Positions 48,011 to 56,726 of a stretch of DNA of 64,000 nt are shown here, piece after piece. The notes under the pieces were generated by a model, which ran no database searches, was not told the DNA's origin, and was given only the letters and a program-made list of their open reading frames with translations. The position numbers and the translations under genes were made by a program. Position 1 is the first letter of the stretch. Each line of letters starts with the position of its first letter. The stretch comes from VXNE01 sp965208745 (GTDB lineage Bacteria; Pseudomonadota; Gammaproteobacteria; Pseudomonadales; Azotimanducaceae), in NCBI GenBank assembly GCA_965208745.1, contig CBDBPN010000004.1, forward strand, positions 3,720,001 through 3,784,000, in the 5' to 3' direction.

Positions 48011-48278
48011 CTCGAAGCGTGCCGGCGCCTCAGGCGTGCAGCACGCCGATCATCCCGATGACCACCGCGAGCATGGCCGCCAGCAGGCCGAAGCCGAACT
48101 TGACCTGTCCGTCCTCTGCGGGCCTGTTCCGCAATCGGTGTCAGCCGATCGAGCGATGTCGTGTGCGCCTCGGCGGTACCGCCGGGGGTGTTCGGACTAC
48201 GGCCCACCTGTGCGTCGCTTACGATCGAACGCCCGGACCGTTGTCAGCACGCTCGGGGACGCTGTAGGCTCCCCTTCC
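48011..48278. other. Intergenic region; possible 34-residue membrane peptide on minus strand
   Basis: On the minus strand from a TTG near 48136, a short frame ends FGFGLLAAMLAVVIGMIGVL HA at a stop near 48031, a possible single transmembrane peptide. There is no good ribosome-binding site. I see nothing else, apart from the phosphopantetheinyl transferase promoter that must lie just before 48279. Confidence 0.25.
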
Positions 48279-49064
48279 ATGACCGTCTTCGATCTCGACC
48301 GGGGCCGAGAGGTCCTGGCATTCGCCCGCATCGGCCGAATTCGCAACGCGGTGCTGACCCTGTCTGCGGTCCGCGACCACCGCGGCGAGCTGTTTCCGGG
48401 CGAGGCGACTTACGCTGCCACTGTCGCGGACAAGCGGGGTCGCGAGTTCTCCACCGGCCGCCGCATGGCGCGCGAGGGACTCGAACGCATTGGCGTCGAC
48501 CCCTGCGAGATCCCGTCCGAGGACCGCCGGCCCGTGTGGCCGGAAGGCGTGGTCGGAAGCATCGGCCACTCGCGCGGACTCGCCGCGGCCATCGTCGGAC
48601 CCGCCGATGCGTTCGATGGCCTGGGCATCGACATCGAGACGGAGAACGCTGTCTCGGGGAGCACCGCGGACCGGCTGCTGACCGAGGCGGAGCACGCGTG
48701 GCTCCCGGCGCCGGAGTGGCGCACGATGATCTTTGCCGCGAAAGAGGCCGTCTACAAGTCCGTCAACCCGATGGTGCGCGAGTTCCTGGGGTTCCAGGAC
48801 GTGGAGATCGACGTGGACGAGGAAGTCGGCGTGTTTCGCGCGCGCTGCCTCGGGCACCGCCCGTCGTCGGAGCCCATCGCCGCGGGCTACGGCTACTGGG
48901 CGCTGTACCGCGCGCACTGGATGGTCGTGTTCGAGATCCGCGCGCGGCGGGCACCGCGACCTGAAGCTGCGCTGACCGCGCATGACGACCGTCGGGAAGC
49001 GGCTACTGTCGCCCGAGTCCGGCGCGGGGGCCGGCATGAACGTGACCCGGGCCGCGTGAAGTAG
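48279..49064 (+). CDS. 4'-phosphopantetheinyl transferase (Sfp/EntD type)
   Basis: About 261 residues. GIDIETENAVSGSTADRLLT (GxDxE magnesium site) and MIFAAKEAVYKSVNPMVREF (F/WxxKEAxxK) are the two diagnostic motifs. PVWPEGVVGSIGHSRGLAAA is the EntD-type P1 region. It would attach phosphopantetheine to carrier proteins of siderophore, polyketide, peptide or fatty acid synthesis; no such megasynthase is in the window. The last 35 residues overlap the 3' end of the convergent pseudogene and are probably an unconserved extension. Confidence 0.9.
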   Translation: MTVFDLDRGREVLAFARIGRIRNAVLTLSAVRDHRGELFPGEATYAATVADKRGREFSTGRRMAREGLERIGVDPCEIPSEDRRPVWPEGVVGSIGHSRGLAAAIVGPADAFDGLGIDIETENAVSGSTADRLLTEAEHAWLPAPEWRTMIFAAKEAVYKSVNPMVREFLGFQDVEIDVDEEVGVFRARCLGHRPSSEPIAAGYGYWALYRAHWMVVFEIRARRAPRPEAALTAHDDRREAATVARVRRGGRHERDPGRVK

Positions 49065-50397
49065 ATCTCCGTGCGTCCCTCGAACCCGGAGTCGACGCCG
49101 AACAGGAGCCAGATGCGGCCGCCGACCGTGCCGGGCACGACGGCGTTCTCGCCCTCGTTCGACTGCCGGCCGATGGGGACCGGCTCGAAGCCGCCCAGGT
49201 GGGAGCTGAAATCTTTCCCGGTGCGATCGCTCAATGCGCCCGTCGTCGCGTCCCCCGGCCGCGCCGGCCTTCACCCAGACGCTCTCGCCCGGCGAGCCGC
49301 CGATGCCGAAGCAACCGGTGGGCACGTCGGTGGCGATCTCCGCCTCGAAGGCGACGAAGTAGCGCGCGCCGGGCGGCAGGCCCCCGACCTCCGCCCGGTA
49401 GAACATGAAGAGGTCGTCGCTGCGGTTGTCGCCGCCAATGAGCAGGGCCGACTCCGGTTTCAGCGGTTCCGGCAGCGGCCTGTGGCCGGCGTCCAGCCGG
49501 TAGATTTCCTCGTGGGCCGGCGGATCCGCGAAATCCGCCACGAGCCCCAGCGGGCCGCGCCGGAAGTCGAACGCGCTTGTCGAGCGGTCCGTGCCATCGC
49601 CCGACAGGTTCGTCAGGTGGCCGGAGCGACTCGCCAGCAGGCTCACGGCGACGAGGGGCTGCTCCGAGCGGACCGTGAGGCGCCACCGCCCGGCGCCATC
49701 GCCGAGCGCGCCCCCGAGTTCCGGCGCGCTGCCGGTCTCCAACTCGGTGGCCGAGTAGGTCCTGGCCGCTCCCGCCGGAATCCGGAGGGACACCGGACCT
49801 GCCCCCGGGGTTTCCGGCATCGTCCGTGCCCGCGATGGTGACGGCGGCGGCCTCGTCGCCGATGTTCACCAGGCGCAGGAGACTCTCACGGTTGCGGCTG
49901 CTCCCGGGGCCGAACACGGGGACGAAGAGCACGCCGTCGGACCAGCGCGCGGTGTCGTGCATCGCGGTGAGGAAGCCGTCGCGAGTGCGGAGGTAGGCAA
50001 GGACCTCGAAATCGAGGTCGCTTGTCAGTTCGAGACGCCAGTCGCCGCGCCCGGAGCCCGTGGCGCCGGACAGCCCCTTGCCGCGGTTGCCGTACTCGAG
50101 GTCGCGCGAGTTGAAGTGGGCCGCCTGGTTCGAGCGGAGCGCGAGCCGCACGAGCCCGTAGGCGTCCCCGTCGTCGTCGAAGGCGGCGATCGAGACCTCG
50201 CCCGCCTCGTCCGAACGGTTGGTCACGCGCACGATCCCCTGGCGGCCGAACACGTCCCATGCCGACGGAAAGAACGCGACCTCCTGCGACGTCGCGGCGG
50301 AGGTCAGTGGCGACAGCGCGGCGGCCGCCACGACCGCCATGGCGCACCCCGCCGGTCGGGTGGACAGCCGTTGCCGAGGGATGGCGAAGCAGACCAT
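49060..50397 (-). pseudogene. Secreted one-module protein with frameshifts
   Basis: The ATG at 50397 starts a signal peptide (CAMAVVAAAALSPLTSA) and one module (GIVRVTNRSDEAGE, HFNSRDLEYGN, RTRDGFLTAMHD, LLRLVNIGD). A shift near 49800 leads to PVSLRIPAGAARTYSATELE, LGDGAGRWRL, SRSGHLTNLS and a C-terminal domain (AEVGGLPPGARYFVAFEAEI, CFGIGGSPGESVWVKAGAA). Another shift near 49230 gives DFSSHLGGFEPVPIGRQSNE and a last strand GFEGRTEIYFT. The C-terminal domain is new among the module partners. The IS5-like element lies 7 bp upstream of the start. Confidence 0.75.
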
Positions 50398-50404
50398 GGA
50401 CTAG

Positions 50405-51587
50405 GGAAGGTCTGAACTAGCCCGATTCGAGGCTCGAAGTAGCGACAGGCCGTGCCGGTTATTGCTCATTCGCATAAGTTGGAGGCATATAACAACCCGA
50501 AGGGATGAAAGGGTCGGGAAACATGCTTGTCGGGTCCCGCCGCACGCGCGACGGGCACAGTGGCGCCGCGTCAGGCGGTCGCGTACCTGCCGGCGATCAA
50601 CAAATTCGTGAAGCCCAGCAGCAAGGCGATCCGTTGCGTGTTCTTCGCCAGACCCCGGTAGCGGACCTTGCCGTACCCGAAGTGACGCTTCACGTACAGG
50701 AACGGATGCTCCACCTTCGCCCGCACCGACGCCTTGCGCTTCTCCGCCGCCTCCGCCGGCCCCGACTTGTCCAACAGCCGGCGCTTGCCGGGCTTCATCG
50801 CCGTCTCCCAGTCCACCTCCCGGCCCTCGTTCTCCGGCCGCTTGCCGACGCCCTGGTAGCCGGAGTCGCCGTGCACCGTCGTCTCGTCGCCGTGCAGCAC
50901 CCGATGCGCGTTCGTCACGTCCGAGCCGTTCGCGGGCGTCGTCGCCAGACTGTGCGCCAGCCCCGACTCGGCGTCCACGCCGATGTGCGCCTTCATGCCG
51001 AAGTACCACTGGTTGCCCTTCTTCGTCTGGTGCATCTCCCCGTCGCGCTCGCCGTCCCGGTTCTTCGTCGAACTCGGCGCGTCGACGATGCTCGCGTCCA
51101 CGATCGTCCCCCGGCTCAGCCGATGACCCCGCGCCGCCAGGTGCGCGTTGATCTCCTCGAACAAGCCCGCGCCCAGACGGTGCCTCTCAAGCAGGTGGCG
51201 GAAGTTCAGGATCGTCGTCTCGTCCGGCAACGCCCCCAGCAGCCGCAGCCCCGCGAAGCGCCGCACCGACTCCGACTCGTACAGCAAGTCCTCCATCGCG
51301 GGATCGCTCAGGTTGTAGAACAACTGCACGCAGTGAACCCGCAGCATCGTGCCCAGCGGATACGGCCGCCGCCCCCGGCCCGCCTTCGGATAGAACGGCT
51401 CGATCCGCGCCTCCAACCGCTCCCACGGCAGCAACCCGTCCATCTTCGACAGGAACTTCTCCCGACGCGTCTTGCGCTTCTTCACGTCGTGTTCCCGCTC
51501 CGCAAAACTCGCTTGCCGCATGCCCGCCTTCCAACACCCAAGACCAGATACAATTATCCCATAACCTTCGACTTATTCAGACCTTCC
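50405..51587 (-). mobile_element. IS5-family insertion sequence with CTAG target duplication
   Basis: The left end GGAAGGTCTGAA from 50405 is matched by CCTTCC at 51582-51587, read GGAAGGTCTGAA on the minus strand. The flanks carry CTAG at 50401-50404 and 51588-51591, the 4-bp target duplication expected for IS5. Size 1183 bp. It is intact, with one transposase, and inserted just upstream of the one-module pseudogene. Confidence 0.92.
50571..51521 (-). CDS. IS5-family transposase
   Basis: 316 residues. FYPKAGRGRRPYPLGTMLRV and HCVQLFYNLSDPAMEDLLYE are the N-terminal DUF772-like part. TIVDASIVDAPSSTKNRDGE contains the first Asp, MKAHIGVDAESGLAHSLATT and VHGDSGYQGVGKRPENE the second, and KVEHPFLYVKRHFGYGKVRY the Glu (Y-x(2)R-x(3)-E-type signature region). 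It is complete and probably active. Confidence 0.93.
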   Translation of the reverse strand: MRQASFAEREHDVKKRKTRREKFLSKMDGLLPWERLEARIEPFYPKAGRGRRPYPLGTMLRVHCVQLFYNLSDPAMEDLLYESESVRRFAGLRLLGALPDETTILNFRHLLERHRLGAGLFEEINAHLAARGHRLSRGTIVDASIVDAPSSTKNRDGERDGEMHQTKKGNQWYFGMKAHIGVDAESGLAHSLATTPANGSDVTNAHRVLHGDETTVHGDSGYQGVGKRPENEGREVDWETAMKPGKRRLLDKSGPAEAAEKRKASVRAKVEHPFLYVKRHFGYGKVRYRGLAKNTQRIALLLGFTNLLIAGRYATA

Positions 51588-51646
51588 CTAGGCTTGCCAG
51601 AGCATCAACGCCGTCCTTCTTGGGATGTTGTGAGCCCGCGAGCGAG

Positions 51647-52066
51647 TCAGCCTCCGGTCGGCGCAATCAGTCGGACACTCGGGAAGTAGGTCCGGTACCG
51701 GTCCGGGTCTCGGGTCAGGAGCGTCAGGCCCTGTGCCTGGGCATGGGCGCCGATGTAGAAGTCCGGCAGCGGCGCCGACCGCTGGCCGCCCGCCCGCCCG
51801 TAACGCAGGAACGCTCGTCCGGCAGGGAAGGCGGCTTCGTAAGGCAGCGGCAGGCGCTGGAGCGTCAAGTCGTCGAGGTGCCGGTCAAGCACCCGCGACT
51901 CCGGGAATCCGATGGACGCCTCCGCGTAGATGATGGGGTTGATGGCGGCGGTGTCGTTGACCAGGGCATCGCGCATCGCCTCTTCAGACCAGCCCCGCCA
52001 TGTCCGGTCGTCGGTGAAGAGATCGAGGAGGACGTTCGTATCAACCAGCACCATCGGCTTCGCCAC
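51647..52066 (-). CDS. vapC: VapC-type PIN-domain ribonuclease toxin
   Basis: 139 residues. LVDTNVLLDLFTDD supplies the first catalytic Asp, INPIIYAEASIGF the Glu, and PLPDFYIGAHAQAQGLTLLT with RDPDRYRTYFP the remaining acidic residues. PIN toxins cleave RNA with Mg2+. A second Met at 52054 could be the start. Either way the frame overlaps the antitoxin gene, and the two are translated together. Confidence 0.92.
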   Translation of the reverse strand: MAKPMVLVDTNVLLDLFTDDRTWRGWSEEAMRDALVNDTAAINPIIYAEASIGFPESRVLDRHLDDLTLQRLPLPYEAAFPAGRAFLRYGRAGGQRSAPLPDFYIGAHAQAQGLTLLTRDPDRYRTYFPSVRLIAPTGG

Positions 52067-52283
52067 GCGTCAGTCCCATGATCTCGTCAGTTGTCAGCGT
52101 CGTGTCGGCGATCCCGCGCGCGTTGCGCAGACGCTCCTCGATGAGGTCGCGCTTGGGCTTGGCCGGCCGGATGATCACGCCACCGCGGGCTTCCTCGAAC
52201 TCGGCAACCGTATGGGGCAGCAGGCCGAACTTGACGCGCATGGCTTGCGGAATCGTCACCTGTCCCTTGGTCGTGATTCTCAT
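52041..52283 (-). CDS. vapB: VapB-type AbrB/SpoVT-like antitoxin
   Basis: 80 residues. MRITTKGQVTIPQAMRVKFG is the classical swapped-hairpin AbrB DNA-binding start (V-T-I-P), and the C-terminal half (DEIMGLTRGE) is the toxin-binding tail. It overlaps vapC by 26 nt and precedes it on the same strand. The pair probably autoregulates from the upstream promoter, where a small palindrome lies. Confidence 0.9.
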   Translation of the reverse strand: MRITTKGQVTIPQAMRVKFGLLPHTVAEFEEARGGVIIRPAKPKRDLIEERLRNARGIADTTLTTDEIMGLTRGEADGAG

Positions 52284-52291
52284 TGTAGGAG

Positions 52292-52299
52292 TAGTACTA
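52292..52299. promoter_or_regulatory. Palindrome upstream of vapBC, candidate operator
   Basis: TAGTACTA, a perfect 8-bp palindrome, lies 9-16 bp upstream of the vapB ATG in an AT-rich stretch. AbrB-type antitoxins bind such sites upstream of their operons. It is a weak call because it is short. Confidence 0.35.
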
Positions 52300-52430
52300 T
52301 TCGAAAGAACGACAGGAAGATGCTTGGCCCGCTCGCACGAGTCAAACGATGGGTGTGACAGGACGAGGGTCTGCCGGACGCCCGTCCCGGGCCTCGCCGG
52401 CCGTGGCCGCCCGCGAACGCCCGGGGCGGC

Positions 52431-53483
52431 CTACCGGTTCGGCCCCCGCGTCATCGGCACCGGCTGCCAGCGCTCCAGCGGCGTCTTCGGCAGCACGGTC
52501 GGGTTGACGCAGCTCATCGGCCACTTCCCGCGCAGCACCAGGGCCACTTCCTGGCCGACGCGCCGCCGCGCCGTCGGGCGCATGCGGGTGGTGGCGGAGG
52601 CGACGTGCGGCGTGACGATGACGTTGTCCATGGAGAGGAGCGGGTTGTCGGGTTCCGGAGGTTCTTGCTCGAACACGTCAAGGCCGGCGGCGCCCACCTT
52701 GCCGCTCTCGAGGGCGGCGATCAGGTCCGGTTCGTCGATGATGGGGCCGCGGGCGGTGTTGATGACGGCGACGCCGTCCTTCATGCGGTCGAACGCGGCG
52801 GCGTTCAAGAGGTGCTCGGTCTCCGCGTTGTGCGGCGAGTGCACGGAGATGTAGTCGGATCGTTCGAGCAACTCGCCGAAGGACACGGGTTCGACGCCAT
52901 GCTCGCCGATCGTGATTTCGGAGACGTAGGGGTCGTAGGCGATGACGTGCATGCCGAAGGCCTTGGCGCGCCGCGCCGTGCAGCGCGCGACGTTGCCGAA
53001 CGAGACCAGGCCGAGGGTCTGTCCCATGAGCCGCGGGACGTGGTTGAGGAGGGGGCGGCCCTTGCGCCACTCGCCACTCGTCGCGAACACGTCCATCTGC
53101 TTGGCGCGGCGCGCCGTGGCCAGGATCAGCATCATGGCGTGGTCCGCCACTTCCTCGATGAAGACGTCGGGGCAGTTGGTCACGACGATGCCGGCGCGCG
53201 TGGCCGCGTCCACGTCCACCATGTCGACGCCGACGCTGCCGAGGCCGATCACGACACACTGCTCGAGCTTCGAGATGACCGCCTCGTCGAAGCGGATGCC
53301 CCAGGAGGTGATCACCGCGTCGGCGGTGGCGGCGCCCTTCGCGAACGCTTCCGCGGTCGGGCTCTCGACCTCCACGATGTCCGCGATGGGGGCGAGGGCC
53401 TCGAGTTCCAGGGCGTAGCGCTCCTCCAGCGAGGCCACGTCCGCGATGCGCGGAAGCTGCATGGCGACTGTCTTGCGGGTCAT
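52431..53483 (-). CDS. C-terminal-binding-protein-like D-2-hydroxyacid dehydrogenase
   Basis: 350 residues. VVIGLGSVGVDMVDVDAATR, TARRAKQMDVFATSG and GQTLGLVSFGNVARCTARRA (a GxxxFGxxA variant of the Rossmann GxGxxG) belong to NAD-binding 2-hydroxyacid dehydrogenases. INTARGPIIDEPDLIAALES contains the conserved Arg, DVFEQEPPEPDNPLLSMDNV the Glu and TPHVASATTRMR the His. It reduces a 2-oxo acid or oxidises the 2-hydroxy acid. The ATG overlaps the stop of the acyl-CoA synthetase (ATGA), so both work in one pathway. Confidence 0.9.
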   Translation of the reverse strand: MTRKTVAMQLPRIADVASLEERYALELEALAPIADIVEVESPTAEAFAKGAATADAVITSWGIRFDEAVISKLEQCVVIGLGSVGVDMVDVDAATRAGIVVTNCPDVFIEEVADHAMMLILATARRAKQMDVFATSGEWRKGRPLLNHVPRLMGQTLGLVSFGNVARCTARRAKAFGMHVIAYDPYVSEITIGEHGVEPVSFGELLERSDYISVHSPHNAETEHLLNAAAFDRMKDGVAVINTARGPIIDEPDLIAALESGKVGAAGLDVFEQEPPEPDNPLLSMDNVIVTPHVASATTRMRPTARRRVGQEVALVLRGKWPMSCVNPTVLPKTPLERWQPVPMTRGPNR

Positions 53484-55207
53484 TCCGTTTGCTCCGGGGG
53501 TTGTCCTTCGGGGGTGGCGTGTCCGTCCGCAGCGAGCAGGGCGACGGCCTCGTCGCGCAACTGGCGCTTGAAGATCTTCTCGGAGGCGATGCGCGGCAGG
53601 CGTTCGGTGCGCAGCCACACGTACTCCGGCACCTTGAACCGCGCGAGGTGTTCGGCCGTGTGGGCCTGGAGGTCCTCGACGGTCGGCGGCGCGTCCGGCC
53701 GGACGGACACCACGGCGGCCACGGTCTCGCCGAGACGCGCGTCCGGTACGCCGAACACGGCGCACTCCGCCACGCCGGGGTGGCGGTAGAGCACCGCCTC
53801 GACCTCCTGGCAGCCGATGTTCTCGCCGCCCCGGAGGATCATGTCCTTGGCACGGTCGGTGATGTGGACGTAGTCGTCCTCGTCCATGTGGCCGACATCG
53901 CCGGTGTGCACCCAGCCGTCCGTCAGCGCTTCGGCCGTGGCGTCGGGCCGGTTCCAGTAGGCCTTGAAGTTCATGACGCCCCGGATCCACAGTTCGCCGG
54001 TCGCGCCGCGCGGCAACTCGTGGCCGGCGTCGTCGACGACCTTCACGCGGACCAGCGGGGCGATCGGCCGCCCGCAACTCTTCGGACGCTCGACGTAGGC
54101 CAGGCCGCCGATCATGGTGGCGAGGCCCTGGGTTTCGGTCATGCCCCAGCCGGTGCCGGCGGCGCCCTCGCCGATCTGCTCGTCGATGCGGCGGGCCTGC
54201 TCGGGCGCCATCGGCGCGCCGCCTCCGCCCGCGCTTGCGAGGCTGGACAGGTCGTACTTGTGGTAGTTGGGGGACTGCACGAGTTCCCACGCCATGGTCG
54301 GTACGCCGTTGAAGGACGTGATGCGTTCCGCCTCGATGATCCGGAGCGCCTCCTCCGGATCCCAGCGGTACATGGCGACGATCTTGCGGCCGGAACGGAA
54401 AGAAGAGAGGAGCTGCACGGTGAGCCCGGTGACGTGGAACAGCGGGACGCTCAGGATGACGGCAGGCGGAAAGGGGGCCGGCTGGTCTGCGAGTTCGGGG
54501 GTGATGTGCACGGCGAGGGCCATGCCGGACTCCCAGCCGAGCAGGGCCTGTACCACGGAGGTGTGGATCGACAGCACGCCTTTCGGATGCGCCGTCGAGC
54601 CGGACGTGTAGAGGATCGTGGCGTCGTCCGCGCCGTCCAGGGGTAGCTCCGGCATTTCGGTGGAGGCGCCCGCGACGAAGTCGGCCCAAGCAGGCGAGCC
54701 AGGGTGTTCGCAGCGGACCGTCACGAGTTCGACGTGCAGCCGCTCGGCGTGGGGGGCGATGCGTTCCAGTCGCTCCCGGTCGACGAACAGGAGTTGGAGG
54801 CCGCTGTCCTCGACGCCGTAGACCATCTCCTCGGCGGACCACCAGGCATTGAGGGCGACCGCCACCGCGCCGATCGACGTGATGCCCATGAACGCGAACA
54901 CCCACTCGGGATAGTTGCGCAGGGCGATGCCGACGCGGTCCCCGGGCCGGACGCCGCGGGCGCGCAGGGCGTTGGCGCACGCCGCGGCCCGCTCCCATGC
55001 GTCGCGGAAGGTGAAACGTTCGTCAGCGTAGATGTAGAAGTCGGCGTCGCCGTGTTCGAGGCCCTGGCGGTAGAGTTCGCGCAGGTTGTCCGGGGCGTTG
55101 ACGAAGACCGGGAACTCGACCCCGTTGACGCGCCGGACGGTCGTCTCGTACGGCTCTCCAGGGGCCGTCACGGCGTCGATCACCGCCTCGATGGTGGCCT
55201 TGTCCAT
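53480..55207 (-). CDS. AMP-dependent acyl-CoA synthetase
   Basis: 575 residues from the ATG at 55207. ATILYTSGSTAHPKGVLSIH is the P-loop (a variant of TSGTTGxPKG, with Ser for Thr). GWGMTETQGLATMIG, DGWVHTGDVGHMDEDDYVHI and TDRAKDMILRGGENIGCQEV form the hinge and C-terminal domain, and RIASEKIFKRQLRDE holds the catalytic Lys. It activates a carboxylic acid as CoA thioester. It is first in a two-gene operon. The frame is open upstream into a transposase fragment; the start is set by the Met before DKATIEAVIDAVTAPGEPYE. Confidence 0.92.
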   Translation of the reverse strand: MDKATIEAVIDAVTAPGEPYETTVRRVNGVEFPVFVNAPDNLRELYRQGLEHGDADFYIYADERFTFRDAWERAAACANALRARGVRPGDRVGIALRNYPEWVFAFMGITSIGAVAVALNAWWSAEEMVYGVEDSGLQLLFVDRERLERIAPHAERLHVELVTVRCEHPGSPAWADFVAGASTEMPELPLDGADDATILYTSGSTAHPKGVLSIHTSVVQALLGWESGMALAVHITPELADQPAPFPPAVILSVPLFHVTGLTVQLLSSFRSGRKIVAMYRWDPEEALRIIEAERITSFNGVPTMAWELVQSPNYHKYDLSSLASAGGGGAPMAPEQARRIDEQIGEGAAGTGWGMTETQGLATMIGGLAYVERPKSCGRPIAPLVRVKVVDDAGHELPRGATGELWIRGVMNFKAYWNRPDATAEALTDGWVHTGDVGHMDEDDYVHITDRAKDMILRGGENIGCQEVEAVLYRHPGVAECAVFGVPDARLGETVAAVVSVRPDAPPTVEDLQAHTAEHLARFKVPEYVWLRTERLPRIASEKIFKRQLRDEAVALLAADGHATPEGQPPEQTE

Positions 55208-55312
55208 GGTGGGTGGCGGGCTCTCCGGGCTGGGGCACGGCGTGAACGGGCCCGTGCAGGCGAGCCGCGCATTTTCGCATGGAACCGTTGCGGTTGGCAG
55301 CCGAGGTGGGTC

Positions 55313-55900
55313 ACTCCAGCGTTTGACGGCCTGGCGTTCGCAGTCCTGCTTGGCGGCGCCGTCTTGCGGCGCGACGAACTCGGGGGGCAGCGGCAGCGCG
55401 CGCGACCGGCCCGGCGCCACGACGGTGGCGGCGAGCATCTGGTGGAAGTGCTCCGTGCCGCCGTCGTTGCGCTTGCGGGTCGAACAGTTGTCGCAGTGGA
55501 TGTTGCGGGAGCGGAAGTACTCCGTGCCGTCGATGGCGACGAGCACGCGGTCGTCCAGGCAGCGCATGGAGGCCAGCGCGCCGTGCGCGCCGAGGTCCTC
55601 GACGAGGGCGTGGAACTCGTCGTCGAAGTGTTCCGTCGGCACGCCGTCGAGCAGTTGCCGGATGTGGTTGTCGCAGGGGATGCGGTCGAGGCCGAACAGG
55701 GTGTGCGCGTTGCAGCGGCGACCGCCTTCGGCGAGCGCGCGCTGGTGCGCCAGGAACGACGGCGACCGCATGAAGAACACCGACAGCGCCGCCATGCCGA
55801 TGTCCGCCATGGCGTGGCGGCGGTTGCGCCCGCGGCGCCGGTCCGGCAGCTGCGCGAAACACGCCCGCAGCCGGTCGAGTTGGCGTGCGAGGAACCTCAC
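55313..55900 (-). pseudogene. N-terminal fragment of a transposase coupled to the Dam-like gene
   Basis: A GTG at 55900 overlaps the methylase stop (GTGA). It encodes RFLARQLDRLRACFAQLPDR, MADIGMAALSVFFMRSPSFL and LVAIDGTEYFRSRNIHCDNC with STRKRNDGGTEHFHQML, the first part of a DDE transposase. Similarity ends at about ERQAVKRW; the frame then runs without a stop into the acyl-CoA synthetase. The catalytic second half is missing. Confidence 0.7.
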
Positions 55901-56583
55901 GGCGGCGCGCCGGCCTCCACCGCCATGAGCGCCGCCAGCACCGCCAGGCGCTCCGCCGGCGGCATCGCCGCGTAGCGCCGGCCCCAGCCATGCGCCTTGC
56001 GCTTGACCATCTGCCGGTGCGTGAAGTTCCGTCCCGCGCGCGCGGCCCAGTGCACGCGATCCGGTTCGAAGTTGAACCACACCTTCTCGGTGACCACCCC
56101 CGCGTGGTTCATCACCTGCAGCGACACGCTGCGCCAGCCGCCCAGCAACTCGTCGTACAGCGCCGACGGGTATCCCGACACCATCGCCGCGCACGGCAGG
56201 CCCGTCAGCAGTTCCAGCAGCGCCACGTGGTCCGCGTCCGCGTAGTCGTGCCGGTAGCGGCGCTCCGACTTGCGCGCGCCGCGCAGGTACGGCGGGTCGC
56301 TGTACACCAGCTCCGAACCGTCGAACGGGAACCCGGCCAGCCACGCGTGGCAGTCGCCATGCACCAGCTCCACCGGATGGCCGCACTCGAACGACGCCAG
56401 CGCCCGCCGGTCCAGGTCGATGCCGATGTTGCGCAGCGCCGCCGGCTTGCGCCGCATCACCGCGCCGCCGCCCAGGTGCGTCTCGATGTACACCGCGTGC
56501 GGCGGCATCAGCGCCACCAGCGCCTGCCACAGCCCCGATGTCGCCTTCGATCCGAACCACGGGTTGCCCATGGCCCGCACCAT
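55897..56583 (-). CDS. Dam-like DNA adenine N6-methyltransferase
   Basis: 228 residues, or 224 if it starts at the second Met at 56571. GNPWFGSKATSGLWQALVAL and ETHLGGGAVMRRKPA form the SAM-binding start. ELVYSDPPYLRGARKSERRY holds the catalytic DPPY of D12-class m6A methylases, and AMVSGYPSALYDELLGGW follows. No restriction enzyme is adjacent, so it is an orphan. It overlaps a transposase gene and may be a passenger of that element. The start codon lies inside a perfect inverted repeat. Confidence 0.85.
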   Translation of the reverse strand: MVRAMGNPWFGSKATSGLWQALVALMPPHAVYIETHLGGGAVMRRKPAALRNIGIDLDRRALASFECGHPVELVHGDCHAWLAGFPFDGSELVYSDPPYLRGARKSERRYRHDYADADHVALLELLTGLPCAAMVSGYPSALYDELLGGWRSVSLQVMNHAGVVTEKVWFNFEPDRVHWAARAGRNFTHRQMVKRKAHGWGRRYAAMPPAERLAVLAALMAVEAGAPP

Positions 56584-56603
56584 AGGGCCGCCGCCCTATG
56601 GTG
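56578..56603. promoter_or_regulatory. Perfect 11-bp inverted repeat over the methylase start
   Basis: CACCATAGGGC and GCCCTATGGTG are separated by 4 bp. The minus-strand ATG of the methylase lies in the left arm. It could be an operator or an RNA hairpin hiding the start region. It could also be the end of a mobile element, since the flanks on the two sides differ in nature. Confidence 0.6.
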
Positions 56604-56726
56604 TCAACCCGTTCGCCGACGGAATCTCCGACTCCGTTGCCCCGTCAGGTCAAAATGAGAACTGCTGGGGTCACTCCGAGGTCACTCCGCTATGCTGCGG
56701 GCGCAGGGGACGGTCGGGAGGTGGTC

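Noticed and set aside
48279..49064. Phosphopantetheinyl transferase as marker of a biosynthetic gene cluster
   Set aside because: No carrier protein, NRPS, PKS or siderophore gene occurs in the window.
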